Assembly (NCBI RefSeq): GCF_006352025.1
Contig: NZ_CP040936.1
Coordinates: 868,001-932,000, forward strand
Source of the DNA: Hymenobacter sp. DG01
GTDB lineage: Bacteria > Bacteroidota > Bacteroidia > Cytophagales > Hymenobacteraceae
Direction: 5' to 3'
Length of the DNA: 64,000 nt
The notes below the pieces were generated by a model. That model searched no databases and was not told the origin of the DNA. It saw nothing but the letters and a program-made list of their open reading frames with translations. This document shows positions 53,465-63,064 of the stretch, in pieces. Numbering within the stretch: the stretch's first letter is position 1; each line of letters starts with the position of its first letter. The position numbers and the translations under genes were made by a program.

Positions 53465-55363
53465 TTAGAAGGACGCGTAGATGCTCTTGAATGCCTGCGC
53501 GTCTAGCTGCAGCGTATCGGTCAGCCTGTAAACTGGCTTCTCACTTAGTTCTTTAGTGCTGAAAGAGCCAAAGGAAAGCAGTTTGTAGCTGCCAGCCGGC
53601 TGGTTCTTATTTACCTGTTGGATAAATGGGCTTCCGATTACTAAACCAATCTTACCCCAATCACCAAAGAAATACTCCTGCAGCAAAGGGAGAATATTGC
53701 GGCGAAATGCCTCTCGCAGGTCATCCAGCGTAGAAACCTGCATCAATAGGGCATGTCCAATACAATGGTCATGGTCGAGCAGCTGTTCCAGACGAGCATT
53801 GATAGCGCGAAGCATTTCCTGCAGATTGACCCCTTCAACATCATCCGGCAGCAGGTGGGGCTGTGGCAGCATTTCCGTGAAGCTGAAACGGCGGCGCAAA
53901 GCCGTATCCAGGGCTTCCACGCTACGGTCTGCCGTGTTCATCGTGCCCAACAAATAGAGATTTTGGGGCACCGAGAATTCCTCCTTGGAATAAGGTAGTG
54001 TGATAGTGAGGAACTCCGGTTTACCAGCTCGCTTGTCGTCTTCCAGCAGGGTTATCAGCTCGCCAAAAATATTGGCGACGTTCCCCCGGTTGATTTCATC
54101 AATGATGAGTACAAAGGATGGGGCAGGGGTGGTTTTCTGCTTTTCTCGCTCCTGTGCTACAAAGGCAGCTTCGTACTTTTTGAACTCCCGAAAAACTACC
54201 CACTGCAAAGAGGCATTAGACCCACCAACCACATCGGTGATATCCTGCTTCAAATGCTTGATTTGGTCAATAGACGTGTACTTGTCGCATATCTTCTTAA
54301 TCCACTTCTTGTCAATGTTATGGTCTTGCTGAGCGCTATTATCATGCAAAAAGGTCAGGCGTTTTGATTGCAGATTCAGCGCTTTCAGTGTAACAGGTAG
54401 ACCAGTTTTAGAATAGAAAGTCAGCGAACCGCGTGTGTTGAGCATGCGCTGATGAAGCTGCTCTACAAACTCATCATACAGCGTATCGAAGTCCGGTAGA
54501 TTAGGAATTGTAGCCGTATTGGCGGCGGCGGCGGCTGACTCGCAGATGCGGCGGAAAATACCCGGAACAACATCGTATTGCACAGGTTTTGCCTCCGGTT
54601 CAGCACCAGATGCATCCTCGCCATCTTTAGTGGGTGGCAGAGGCTTAATGCCTTCTATAAAGTCCTCGTAGCTGAACGCTTGATGGAATGTTACAAAGGC
54701 AATTCGCCCGGCTGCCCGGTATTGCTCGAACTTCTCCCGAAGTTGTTGCCGTTTATCTGCGGGATATTGGGTGACGAGTTCTTCGTCGCTCATGCCTTCT
54801 AATAGTGCGACGGCGCGAGCTACTGTGTGATATGTTTTGCCAGTACCAGGAGGACCATAGAGAATCTGGTTGAGTGGCATATTAACGTCAATAGAGCTCG
54901 TCTCTTCTATGTCGTCATCCATATCCTTATCTTCCGTAGTCGGCTTTATACGCGTGGCTTCATCGGAGGCGCTATAGCTAGCGAAGATAAATTTGGGTGG
55001 TGTGCGAAGTTGGGAGAAGTCTTTGCCTACTCCGTATTTTTTACAAAAACGGGCGTAGCGCTCTGTCTCTATTGGGTCATACACCCATTTCGTATAAAGG
55101 CGCTCTAGCTGAGCAGTAGTCAGACCGCCATGCTTGAGCGTGTCTTCCTCATGTTCAGCAACAGAATTGTTCTTGTAGCCTACAAATCGGCTTGGGGCAT
55201 ACTCACGCTGCCCATCAACTTTCTCAACCACTAGAACCTTTGCACTTCGCAAGTAAGCGCGATACTGCTCGACATCATCCTGATTGCGGCTTTCGCGCAG
55301 TTTGATGAAAGTTCTGAAGTTCTTCTGAAGTTCAATTGAGTTGGTAACGTATGGACGGGACAC
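53465..55363 (-). CDS. mcrB: McrB-family AAA+ GTPase
   Basis: 632 residues from GTG 55363. Walker A is GPPGTGKT (170-177), Walker B is FVLIIDEINRGN (about 412), and the McrB signature MNTADRS follows (about 475). The N-terminal 160 residues differ from E. coli McrB and probably form the DNA-recognition domain, with a Cys/Lys-rich YARFCKKYGVGKDF and LRTPPKFIFASY. It drives translocation and cleavage by McrC of DNA carrying modified bases. Confidence 0.94.
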   Translation of the reverse strand: MSRPYVTNSIELQKNFRTFIKLRESRNQDDVEQYRAYLRSAKVLVVEKVDGQREYAPSRFVGYKNNSVAEHEEDTLKHGGLTTAQLERLYTKWVYDPIETERYARFCKKYGVGKDFSQLRTPPKFIFASYSASDEATRIKPTTEDKDMDDDIEETSSIDVNMPLNQILYGPPGTGKTYHTVARAVALLEGMSDEELVTQYPADKRQQLREKFEQYRAAGRIAFVTFHQAFSYEDFIEGIKPLPPTKDGEDASGAEPEAKPVQYDVVPGIFRRICESAAAAANTATIPNLPDFDTLYDEFVEQLHQRMLNTRGSLTFYSKTGLPVTLKALNLQSKRLTFLHDNSAQQDHNIDKKWIKKICDKYTSIDQIKHLKQDITDVVGGSNASLQWVVFREFKKYEAAFVAQEREKQKTTPAPSFVLIIDEINRGNVANIFGELITLLEDDKRAGKPEFLTITLPYSKEEFSVPQNLYLLGTMNTADRSVEALDTALRRRFSFTEMLPQPHLLPDDVEGVNLQEMLRAINARLEQLLDHDHCIGHALLMQVSTLDDLREAFRRNILPLLQEYFFGDWGKIGLVIGSPFIQQVNKNQPAGSYKLLSFGSFSTKELSEKPVYRLTDTLQLDAQAFKSIYASF

Positions 55364-55433
55364 GATAAAACGTATTGAGAATGTAGCTGATTAGGACGTG
55401 GCAAGTACTCTTGCTTATTGAAGCTGTTGAGGC

Positions 55434-55835
55434 TCAGCGAAGTATGGTATCCTGTGTGATGTGGAGGGTGTCATACGTATCAGTTTCGACAGCGCCTCGC
55501 TTAAGGAGTCGCTCGCGGAAACTATCAGTAAGCTGAACGACAAACACATCATATGAATGGATTTTACCAAGTTCAAAAACCATTAATATCAGCAGCTTAC
55601 CAATGCCGTTGTGCTGTAAATCTCTCGGTATGAAAATATTGGAGATGTACACCTGCTCATGGTCATGGTTTACACCTACTCGGAAGACGAGAGTCCGGTC
55701 TTTATCATCTGTCCGGCTCGTTGCATACACTTCAATGGCGTGACTTTCGAGTACCGGATACTCATAATTCTCACTACAGTGCCGGGTTAAAAAACCTTCG
55801 ATATAAGTGATAATGTCGCTTTCAATTTTGCTCAT
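55434..55835 (-). CDS. GNAT-like acetyltransferase
   Basis: 133 residues from ATG 55835. The acetyl-CoA-binding motif is visible as IFIPRDLQHNGIGKLLI (Q-x-x-G-x-G/A type), with later VVQLTDSFRERLLKRGAVE. The substrate is unknown. It lies between McrB and the type I restriction genes; it could be an accessory gene of either. Confidence 0.65.
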   Translation of the reverse strand: MSKIESDIITYIEGFLTRHCSENYEYPVLESHAIEVYATSRTDDKDRTLVFRVGVNHDHEQVYISNIFIPRDLQHNGIGKLLILMVFELGKIHSYDVFVVQLTDSFRERLLKRGAVETDTYDTLHITQDTILR

Positions 55836-55889
55836 TTGAATTCAAAATAAGAATTAATAAGGAGGATGGAAAAGGCTTGTTTTTGACAA

Positions 55890-55936
55890 AATGCGGGCAT
55901 CCTACCTAATAATCAATTGGGTAGGATGCCCGCATT
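55890..55936 (-). terminator. Terminator after HsdS
   Basis: Perfect 17-bp arms, AATGCGGGCATCCTACC (55890-55906) and its reverse complement (55920-55936), with a 13-nt loop, followed by TTTTGTC on minus. It ends the hsdR-hsdM-hsdS transcript. Confidence 0.93.
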
Positions 55937-55946
55937 CACGTATCCG

Positions 55947-57476
55947 TTACTCGAACAACGGCGCATCCGCCACTGCCTTGGGCTTCCGCCCACGCTTGCC
56001 TTTTACTGGGGCAGCCACTCCCGCTTCTAACCGTTCCAAAAGCACGCTGGCGGGTTCGTCGTTCGGGTCTTGTGGCACGAGCTGCCCGCTGAATGCCTTG
56101 GCGAGAAGCGCTTGGGGCAACTGCTCCACGAGCGACGCCGCCTGCTCGAACCGGGCTTCCAGTTGGTCGGCTAGCTCGAAGTAGTGGTTGACTTGGCGTA
56201 CGATTTCTTGCTGCTCGGCTAACCCCGGTAGAGCCACAGCTATTTCTCTAATTGTCTCCATCGAAAGACTAGGCTGCGCTGTTGCTTTTGCGAAGCTCAG
56301 GGTATTTCGAAGCCCCGTTGGAGATTGAAGGTAGAAATTCAGGTACTCCGGCGAAATAACGTCGCAGTCGATTTTAGCAACATTAGGAGCCAGATGCCAG
56401 CGCCGGTCTTTAGGGGCGAGGCAAACGTTTCCAGTTCCCGCGCCGATGAAGACCATCAAAACTTCACGTCCATGAAGCTGCGACCTTTCCAAGAAATCAG
56501 ATGTCGCAAGGTCGATGTAGAGTAGGTTGTCTTCTACAAAACGACCCATTTGAACATTTTGGGCTCTGACTACTGGAATGTCTCCCTGCTCTTCGTACTT
56601 GATGTAGTTCGTGTATTCGAACCCCGCTAATTTGGTTACGTGGGCTAAGAAACCGACAGTGCTGGCAGTCCAACTATCAGGCAATTCAGGAAGTAGCGCC
56701 GAGCCAATTGTGGGTGCTTCTTCCGCAAAGACTCGACGTGGGGTTTTCCTGCCTTCTGCTTTTGCTAAAGCAGATGCCTGAGCAAAACGGGTTTTTCTTA
56801 CCTCGATTATTTGCTCAACGAGCTGTTCAGCAGATTCCAAATCAACCTGCTCCGCCCGCCACGCTTCCGTCAGCTTCCCCGACACAGCCGCCGCCAGCAC
56901 CGCTTGCCGGAACTTCTTCAGCAGCTCTGGCAGCTTCTCAAGCCGCTCTTGGCTGGCTTCGAGCTTCTGCATGGTTGCCTCAAGCTGCTCAACAATGCGT
57001 GCCTGCTCTGCAGCCGGGGGCAAGCAAACAGGTATCTTCTTAAGAGCATTCAGATAAATACCTTTCTGCGCCGTTCCTTTAGCATTATCCGAAAGGTATT
57101 TTTGAATGAGTGGGCTCCGTAGACAATAAGCCAAAAATTTACTGTCAATTCTGGGCTTGATGATTGCCACGCTTCGTTGCAACGAGAACTTCGGCAATCC
57201 ATCCGCGACGACCGCGGTTCTGCCGATTGTTCCAACTATAGTCAACAGGACATCTCCTGCAGAAATGTTCACTCGGCTTACCTCGCTCTGGTAATCTTCT
57301 TCGGAGATGAGTCGAGCGTCGTCAAAGTGAATGATATTGTCTTGAATATTCTTGGCGCTAAGCATGGGTATTCCAGCCTCTTTTCCTTTTGGGGGATTAT
57401 GAGAACCGTCCGAAATTTTAACGCTCAATTCATCAAGCGTTGACCATGCCCATCCTGCGGGTAGATTACTTTTCAT
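55947..57476 (-). CDS. hsdS: Type I restriction-modification specificity subunit
   Basis: 509 residues with two target-recognition domains. TRD1 starts at LPAGWAWSTLDELSVKIS, TRD2 at LPDSWTASTVGFLAHVT; each is followed by a coiled-coil conserved region (QEIVRQVNHYFELADQLEA, and the related EQARIVEQLEATMQKLEAS). The TRDs are more A+T rich than the conserved regions, typical of domain exchange. It recognises a bipartite DNA sequence, not predictable from here. Start ATG 57476 overlaps hsdM by 11 nt. Confidence 0.95.
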   Translation of the reverse strand: MKSNLPAGWAWSTLDELSVKISDGSHNPPKGKEAGIPMLSAKNIQDNIIHFDDARLISEEDYQSEVSRVNISAGDVLLTIVGTIGRTAVVADGLPKFSLQRSVAIIKPRIDSKFLAYCLRSPLIQKYLSDNAKGTAQKGIYLNALKKIPVCLPPAAEQARIVEQLEATMQKLEASQERLEKLPELLKKFRQAVLAAAVSGKLTEAWRAEQVDLESAEQLVEQIIEVRKTRFAQASALAKAEGRKTPRRVFAEEAPTIGSALLPELPDSWTASTVGFLAHVTKLAGFEYTNYIKYEEQGDIPVVRAQNVQMGRFVEDNLLYIDLATSDFLERSQLHGREVLMVFIGAGTGNVCLAPKDRRWHLAPNVAKIDCDVISPEYLNFYLQSPTGLRNTLSFAKATAQPSLSMETIREIAVALPGLAEQQEIVRQVNHYFELADQLEARFEQAASLVEQLPQALLAKAFSGQLVPQDPNDEPASVLLERLEAGVAAPVKGKRGRKPKAVADAPLFE

Positions 57477-58872
57477 TGATTTCCAGCAGGCGCAACAGTT
57501 CTTTCAATTCATCGACCACCACTTCCAGTTCATCGATTGCCTCGGTCGCTAACTCCTTCGGGTCGGGTAGGTCGGTGCTGCCGGCAAGGCTGGCATCGGC
57601 GATAAGCCCCAAGTCCAGCGTGTCGCCGCGCTGCTCGATTTCTTGCCGCGTAAAGGACTGCCACCGCTCATCGGTGTGGGCAGCCCGGTCGTCGGCGTGA
57701 TATGCCTTGATGAAGTCGTTGAAGTGGGCGCGGGTAAAGGGCGTCCGCTTCCCAAAGTTGTCCATGTTGGTGCGCAGGTCGTAGTACCACACCTGCTTGG
57801 TGTTGCCCTTATCGGTCGTGCCGCGCTCGAAGAACAGCACGTTGGTCTTCACCCCCGCCGCGTAGAAAATGCCCGTGGGCAGGCGCAGGATGGTGTGCAG
57901 GTTGCACTTAGCCATCAAGTCCGCCCGCACCTTCTGCCCGTCGCCGTCTTGGAACAGCACGTTGTCGGGGAGCACCACCGCTGCCCGTCCGCCCGGCTTG
58001 AGCGAGCGGTAGATGTGCTGCAGGAAGTTGAGCTGCTTGTTGCTGGTGGGATAGGTGAAGTCCGACCGGGTCGGACGCTCGCCGCCTTTCTTGGTGCCGA
58101 AGGGCGGGTTGGCTAGCACCACGTCGTAGCCCTTCATCTGCTCGCCAATCTGCGTGAGCGTGTCGCCCAGTACGATGTCGCTTTCCATGCCGTGCAGCAG
58201 GGCATTCATCATCGCCAGCCGGTGCGTGTCCGCCACCAGCTCGCAGCCCGAAAACGCCTGCTGGCGCTGGAACTCGATTTGCTTCTCGGTGAGGGTATAG
58301 TAGTTGTCGGTCTTTGCCTTGACGTGGGCATCGGCGGCAATCATGAAGCCGAACGTGCCGCACGCCGGGTCGTTGCACCGCTCGCCCGGCTGCGGGTCCA
58401 CCAGCTCCACCATCGCGTCGATGAGCGGACGCGGCGTGAAGTACTGCCCGGCACCTGATTTCTTCTCGTTGGCATTTTTCTCCAACAAGCCCTCGTAAAG
58501 GTTACCCAAGCCTTCTTCCCGCGCCGAGTACCAGTCCAGCTCGTCAATGCTCTTGACGATTTTGCGCAGGTTCTTGGGCTCGTCGATGTGGGTCTGGGCG
58601 TTGTGGTAAATCTGCGCCACGGTGCCCTTGCCCTCGGTGCCGAGGTGCAGCAGCAGCGTGCGGTAGAAGGTCTTCAACGCCACGCCCTCCTTGCTCACCA
58701 GCTCGTCCCAGCGGTACTGCTCGGGGATGTTCTCTTCGTTGCCCGTCTCCTTGAGCATCTTCAGGAAGAGCAAGTAGGTCAGTTCGGTAACGTACTGGTG
58801 GTAGGTAATGCCGTCGTCGCGCAGCACGTTACACAGGCTCCACAGTTTCGAAACGATTTCTTGGTTATTCAT
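57466..58872 (-). CDS. hsdM: Type I restriction-modification DNA methyltransferase
   Basis: 468-residue N6-adenine methyltransferase. AdoMet motif DPACGTFGF (168-176) and catalytic NPPF (255-258), preceded by GAGQYFTPRPL (141-151). The N-terminal helical domain (MNNQEIVSKLWSLCNVLRDD) is normal for HsdM. Forms the modification complex with HsdS. It lies 68 nt downstream of hsdR. Confidence 0.96.
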   Translation of the reverse strand: MNNQEIVSKLWSLCNVLRDDGITYHQYVTELTYLLFLKMLKETGNEENIPEQYRWDELVSKEGVALKTFYRTLLLHLGTEGKGTVAQIYHNAQTHIDEPKNLRKIVKSIDELDWYSAREEGLGNLYEGLLEKNANEKKSGAGQYFTPRPLIDAMVELVDPQPGERCNDPACGTFGFMIAADAHVKAKTDNYYTLTEKQIEFQRQQAFSGCELVADTHRLAMMNALLHGMESDIVLGDTLTQIGEQMKGYDVVLANPPFGTKKGGERPTRSDFTYPTSNKQLNFLQHIYRSLKPGGRAAVVLPDNVLFQDGDGQKVRADLMAKCNLHTILRLPTGIFYAAGVKTNVLFFERGTTDKGNTKQVWYYDLRTNMDNFGKRTPFTRAHFNDFIKAYHADDRAAHTDERWQSFTRQEIEQRGDTLDLGLIADASLAGSTDLPDPKELATEAIDELEVVVDELKELLRLLEINEK

Positions 58873-58940
58873 GCGTCAGGGCAATGCCACCGCCCGGCTC
58901 GCGCCGCGAGGTAGGTAAAAAATGAAGAGCTGGAAAAGGG

Positions 58941-61900
58941 TTACGCCACGTACAGGCGCTCCTGAATGGTGAGCAGCACCCCGTCCAGCTCGTTGTTGAA
59001 CAGCTTGTTGAAGCGGTTATAGCCGCCCTCGCCCTTGAAGGGTTCCCGGTTCAAGTCGTCGCGGGTCAGCACGGTCTCGATGCGCAATTGGTCTTCCACC
59101 CGTTTGAGGAATTGGAGTTGGTGCTTGTTCCACTCCTTTAGGTTGCGCACAAAATCGACTGCCTCACGCACCCGAATGTCGAGCGGACGCGCCGCCACGC
59201 CAAGGGCAAGGCTACGAATATAGGCAACGATGTCGGCTCCGATTTCCTGTTTTTTCGCCTTCTTCCACGCCACGTTGAGCTGCGTGTCGGTAAAGCCTTG
59301 CTGGTCAAGCAGCAGCTTCAGCTCCTTCAGCATCGGGCGCGTCAGCTCCTGCGGGTTGGTGCAGATGATGTTGAGCGCCGTGATGTGGTTGCGCTGGTTC
59401 TGCACGAATTCGGCGAAGGACTGCAGGTAGTCTTCGGGGCGGTTGATGGGGTTGGCGGGGTCGCCGCCGTAGCCGCGTTCCGAATCCAGCGCCACATCTT
59501 GGTGGTTGCTGTATAACTGCGGTTTCTTTACGCCATAAGCCTCTGACACTACGGTAAGCGCAGCAAGGTGCTGCTGCAACACTGCCGCAGCTTCTGAAGA
59601 CGGTAGGGAGCGGACATAGTCAATAAATTGCGCCAGCGTTTGACCCTTCGTATTGTGCTCGAACTGCTCGGCTTGCTTACTCGATAGCTTCTTACGCTTG
59701 CGCTGCAACTTCGCCAGAATCTGCTCCACCTGCTGTTTCTGCGCATCGGAGGATTCAATACGGTCAAGCTCGGCAGTCAAATCCTCAATGGACTGGCTCG
59801 GGTCAGCCACCACGGGCTTCATGGTTGTCACCGGGTCGAGGGCTTCGTAAAGCCGCACCGCGTCGTAAATTTTGAAGGTTTCCTTGCCAATATCATCTGC
59901 CCGGCGCGTTGCTCGCCCCAACATCTGCTCATAGAGGATACGCGACTTCACCCGGCGCAGGAATACCAGGTTGCAGATGTGCGGAATATCCACGCCGGTC
60001 GTGAGCAAGTCCACTGTCACCACAATGGTCGGGTAGTGCTCGTTCTTGAACTTCTTGACCAGTTGCTGCGGCTTGTCGGCGCTGCCCGTGATTTTGATGA
60101 TGGCGTCATCATCTGCCTCGATGCCCAGCTCTCTAAACTCTTCTTTGAGGATACGCACCAGCAAATCAGCGTGCTCATCTGTGGCGGCGAAAACTAGGGT
60201 CTTCTCCTTGTCGTCAGGCGACAACTGCTCTACCAGCATCTGGGCGATGGTGCGGTTAAAGCTCTCCGTCAGCACCAGCTTGTTGAAGCCATCCACGTCT
60301 ATTTTCAGCTCGTCGGGCAGCACGTCCAAGTCCTCGATGGTCTGGGTCTCGGGGTTGAACGCCTGTGGAGTGCTGCCCGCTTCCCACACAATGCCCTCCT
60401 GGTTGAGCTTGGTCTTAAGCAGAATGGGCGGCTCGTGGTCGATGAGGTAGCCGTCGATGACCGCCTGCCGGTAGGTATAGCGGAACACCGGGTGCCCGAA
60501 AATCTCCACTGTATGCAGTGCCGGCGTCGCCGTCAACCCAATGCGGAACGCGTCGAAGTAGTCTAATACCAGCTTGTAGGTGCTCAGGAAGTCGAGTTGG
60601 TCTTTGTAAGAAATCTGCGGCTCCGCCATTTCCCGGTCGAGGGTGTAGCCCCGGTGCGCCTCGTCCACGATGATGCAGTCGTAGGCGTCTACCGGCAGCA
60701 CGGGCGTATCCGGCTCAGCGTAGTAAATGCGCTTCACCAGCGACTGCACCGTGGCGACGTGCAGGCGGGTCTCCGACTCGGGCAGCTTGTCTTTCAGCTC
60801 CTTCAGGTCGTAAATCTCCGCCAGCGTCAGGTTGCCCTCCATCTTCACCTCGTTGAAGGCGTCGGTGGCTTGGTTGCCGAGGATTTTCCGGTCTACCAAA
60901 AAGAGGATGCGGCGGTAGCGGTTACTCTTGAGCAGGCGATACACCAGCCCGAGGATGGTGCGGGTCTTGCCCGTGCCCGTTGCCATTGCCAGCAGCGCCC
61001 GCCGCTCCGGTGCATTGGCTTCGATGGTTTCCTCCACCCGCTCAATAGCGGTGACTTGGTAGTCGCGTAGCCCCAACCCGTGCGCAGCGCGCAGGTAGTC
61101 GAAGCCGTCCGCCTTCAGCGCCGCCTCGGCAGCGTCGATATCCTGCTTGTGCAGTTCCAGCAGCGCGTCGGGTGAGTACCATCCTCGTAAGGCGCGGGCA
61201 TGGTTGGATGGCTTGCGCCCGTCCAAAAACCAGATGCCTGATTTTTCGGGAAGCTGGTAATGGTAGGGTCTGCCATTGGTGGCAAATAGGAAAGGGGTGC
61301 GATACTCTCCCCACGGTGCGCCCTTCAACAGCTCGCTACCAGTAGTAAACTTAATATCCTTGGCATACCGTTTGGCTTGTTGCAGCGCGGCAGATACGTC
61401 CTTGTTCTTGCGCTTGGCTTCTACCACGCCTACCAGTGATAAACCTACGAATAAGGCGTAGTCAGCGGGACCTGATTCGGTCTGCCATTCTGCAATAGCT
61501 AGGTTGCGTCCTTTCTCCGGGCGGGTGCCCTTGTTATAACGCAGAGTAACAGTATCTGCTTCCCAGCCTGCCGTCCGTAGCTGCTCATCAATGATAGCAC
61601 GGGTCTCCGCTTCGCTTAGATGTAGATTGTCAGCAGCCTTCTGAGCTTTTTGCTGCAGTTGCACCCGCTGTGGTTCCGACAGTTCCGGGCGAGCTGCCAA
61701 GGCAGCCTGTAGTTCCATAATCTGAGCTGCCAAGGTCTGCTTCTCAGCTTCCAGCTGTAGCAGTTCCTGTTCCGTATCCCGGTACTCGGGCAGCTCAAAC
61801 GCAGGTGGTGTTGCGGCTTCTGTACTACCGTAGGCATCCAGCAACCACTTACCCAAGTGATAAGCCGATTCTAGCAACACACTCGCGTCGGCAAGAGTGC

Positions 61901-62195
61901 CGGCATTCTCGTGCGCAGCTTTATTACCCCGCCGCTTAAGCAACTGTAGAATGTCCTCTACTTGTCGTGGCAGCAATCCCTGGTACTTAAGTTCCTCCAA
62001 GCGCCGGTGCTGCGTGTTCTCCGCCAGCGAGGGGAGTTGATGCTCTGCGAACAGCCGGTCAACTAGCTTCTCTCCAAACAACCGCAGTTTGAACAGGGCA
62101 GCGGCGGGGTCATGATCAAGTTGAAATTCAGCCTCTTTGCCAAGCGTATACAAAGCGGGGAATTCGGCACGGAGAAACGTAAAGTTGCTAGTCAA
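58941..62195 (-). CDS. hsdR: Type I restriction endonuclease subunit
   Basis: 1084 residues from TTG 62195; no ATG or GTG is available in the frame. Domain order: N-terminal DUF4145-like helical region (about 1-125), coiled coil (about 140-190), nuclease with D245...E259-A-K261, superfamily-2 helicase with MATGTGKT (404-411), VDEAHRG, GLTATP and later HICNLVFLRRVKSRILYEQM, and a C-terminal helical region. It translocates and cuts unmodified DNA with HsdM and HsdS. Start choice is supported by the conserved beginning TSNFTFLRAEFPAL. Confidence 0.95.
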   Translation of the reverse strand: MTSNFTFLRAEFPALYTLGKEAEFQLDHDPAAALFKLRLFGEKLVDRLFAEHQLPSLAENTQHRRLEELKYQGLLPRQVEDILQLLKRRGNKAAHENAGTLADASVLLESAYHLGKWLLDAYGSTEAATPPAFELPEYRDTEQELLQLEAEKQTLAAQIMELQAALAARPELSEPQRVQLQQKAQKAADNLHLSEAETRAIIDEQLRTAGWEADTVTLRYNKGTRPEKGRNLAIAEWQTESGPADYALFVGLSLVGVVEAKRKNKDVSAALQQAKRYAKDIKFTTGSELLKGAPWGEYRTPFLFATNGRPYHYQLPEKSGIWFLDGRKPSNHARALRGWYSPDALLELHKQDIDAAEAALKADGFDYLRAAHGLGLRDYQVTAIERVEETIEANAPERRALLAMATGTGKTRTILGLVYRLLKSNRYRRILFLVDRKILGNQATDAFNEVKMEGNLTLAEIYDLKELKDKLPESETRLHVATVQSLVKRIYYAEPDTPVLPVDAYDCIIVDEAHRGYTLDREMAEPQISYKDQLDFLSTYKLVLDYFDAFRIGLTATPALHTVEIFGHPVFRYTYRQAVIDGYLIDHEPPILLKTKLNQEGIVWEAGSTPQAFNPETQTIEDLDVLPDELKIDVDGFNKLVLTESFNRTIAQMLVEQLSPDDKEKTLVFAATDEHADLLVRILKEEFRELGIEADDDAIIKITGSADKPQQLVKKFKNEHYPTIVVTVDLLTTGVDIPHICNLVFLRRVKSRILYEQMLGRATRRADDIGKETFKIYDAVRLYEALDPVTTMKPVVADPSQSIEDLTAELDRIESSDAQKQQVEQILAKLQRKRKKLSSKQAEQFEHNTKGQTLAQFIDYVRSLPSSEAAAVLQQHLAALTVVSEAYGVKKPQLYSNHQDVALDSERGYGGDPANPINRPEDYLQSFAEFVQNQRNHITALNIICTNPQELTRPMLKELKLLLDQQGFTDTQLNVAWKKAKKQEIGADIVAYIRSLALGVAARPLDIRVREAVDFVRNLKEWNKHQLQFLKRVEDQLRIETVLTRDDLNREPFKGEGGYNRFNKLFNNELDGVLLTIQERLYVA

Positions 62196-62356
62196 AGGAT
62201 AGCTGAATAGGGAGTAGAAGGGAATGTATGCAATCTACATCAAGGGTAGGGACCTTGTCAACTTCGTGAGCCTGTTCAAAACGGTTATCGCGCCTGACGA
62301 ACGCACACTAAAGAATGGTTTTGCTTGCTTTGATGTAGGATTATTTTGATATAATG

Positions 62357-62519
62357 TCAATTCTGTACCTTGAAAGGTCAAATCTGTACTCACAAAGGTC
62401 ATTTCTGTACCACTTGCTGTCAAAAGTGTACCGTTGAAAGGTCAATTCTGTACCTCGAAAGGTCAATTGTGTACCGTTGAACTGTCAATTCTGTACCGTT
62501 GAGATGCTGTTTTGTACTG
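62357..62519 (+). repeat. Eight-unit 21-22 bp direct repeat array
   Basis: Units start at 62357, 62378, 62399, 62420, 62442, 62463, 62485 and 62507. Seven carry GTCAATTCTGTACC with small variations, the eighth is degenerate. The 21-22 bp period is about two helical turns, placing all copies on the same DNA face. It could be the multiply-repeated end of an IS21-family element (TGTCAATTCTGTACC as outer end) or plasmid-like iterons. No transposase or replication gene is next to it. Confidence 0.85.
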
Positions 62520-62856
62520 ATAGTCAAATAGTTGAGACGTTCTCAATACTTATAAAAGAACTTAAAAAGAAAAAAGACTACTAACCACCTGACCGGTGAG
62601 CAGCAGTTTTTTTAGTGAGCTTTAAAAGGGAGAGACGAAGTAAGGGATTAGCAAGCTGTCAAGGCTGATTAGGTGCTTTCAGGAGGTTAGAAGGTGTTGC
62701 TTGGATGGTCTTACCCAAACCAAAGCTTTCATGCCCGTGACGAGGCTAGAAAACGGTGATTTCAATTGCGCCTGCGAAACTGACGCATAACAAGGGTTTG
62801 ACTAGGTTGAAAGTCGTAAGTGAATCGATGTAATTGCACTATTGCAGGACGGTGTA

Positions 62857-62875
62857 CATGGGTAGTTTACCCATG
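62857..62875. repeat. Short perfect hairpin
   Basis: CATGGGTA, 3-nt loop, TACCCATG. Within the gene-free region between hsdR and the recombinase. Function unknown. Confidence 0.4.
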
Positions 62876-62986
62876 AGTTATCGGTAGGTAGGAAAGGTAT
62901 TTTACCGGTGACCAGAAAGCAGGTTGTCTGACTGCCCACTTGGTTGCAACATCCATTATTCTATTTGGATGGTGACTAGTCCGTTT

Positions 62987-63022
62987 CGACAGTTATTCAA
63001 ACATCCGTTTGAAAAATTGTCG
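62987..63022. promoter_or_regulatory. 36-bp nested palindrome upstream of the recombinase
   Basis: CGACA-N4-TTCAAAC-N4-GTTTGAA-N4-TGTCG: both outer 5-bp and inner 7-bp arms are exact reverse complements with matching 4-bp spacers. It ends 42 nt before the recombinase start. Its form fits a recombinase crossover or res subsite, or an operator. Confidence 0.72.
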
Positions 63023-63064
63023 GCAGCCGCATACTTCGTGTATTGACTTCGCGTTGGTCCGCCC

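Larger units (their letters stand above)
62196..63064. other. Gene-free region with repeats and palindromes before the recombinase
   Basis: 869 nt with no supported gene. It holds the eight-unit array (62357-62519), a 19-bp hairpin (62857-62875) and a 36-bp nested palindrome (62987-63022). A plausible att, res or element-end region. Confidence 0.6.

Noticed and set aside
62235..62423. 62-codon minus-strand frame in the repeat array
   Set aside because: It translates the repeated DNA and has no independent coding signs.
62357..62519. CRISPR array
   Set aside because: Repeats are head to tail without unique spacers of constant length, and no cas genes are present.
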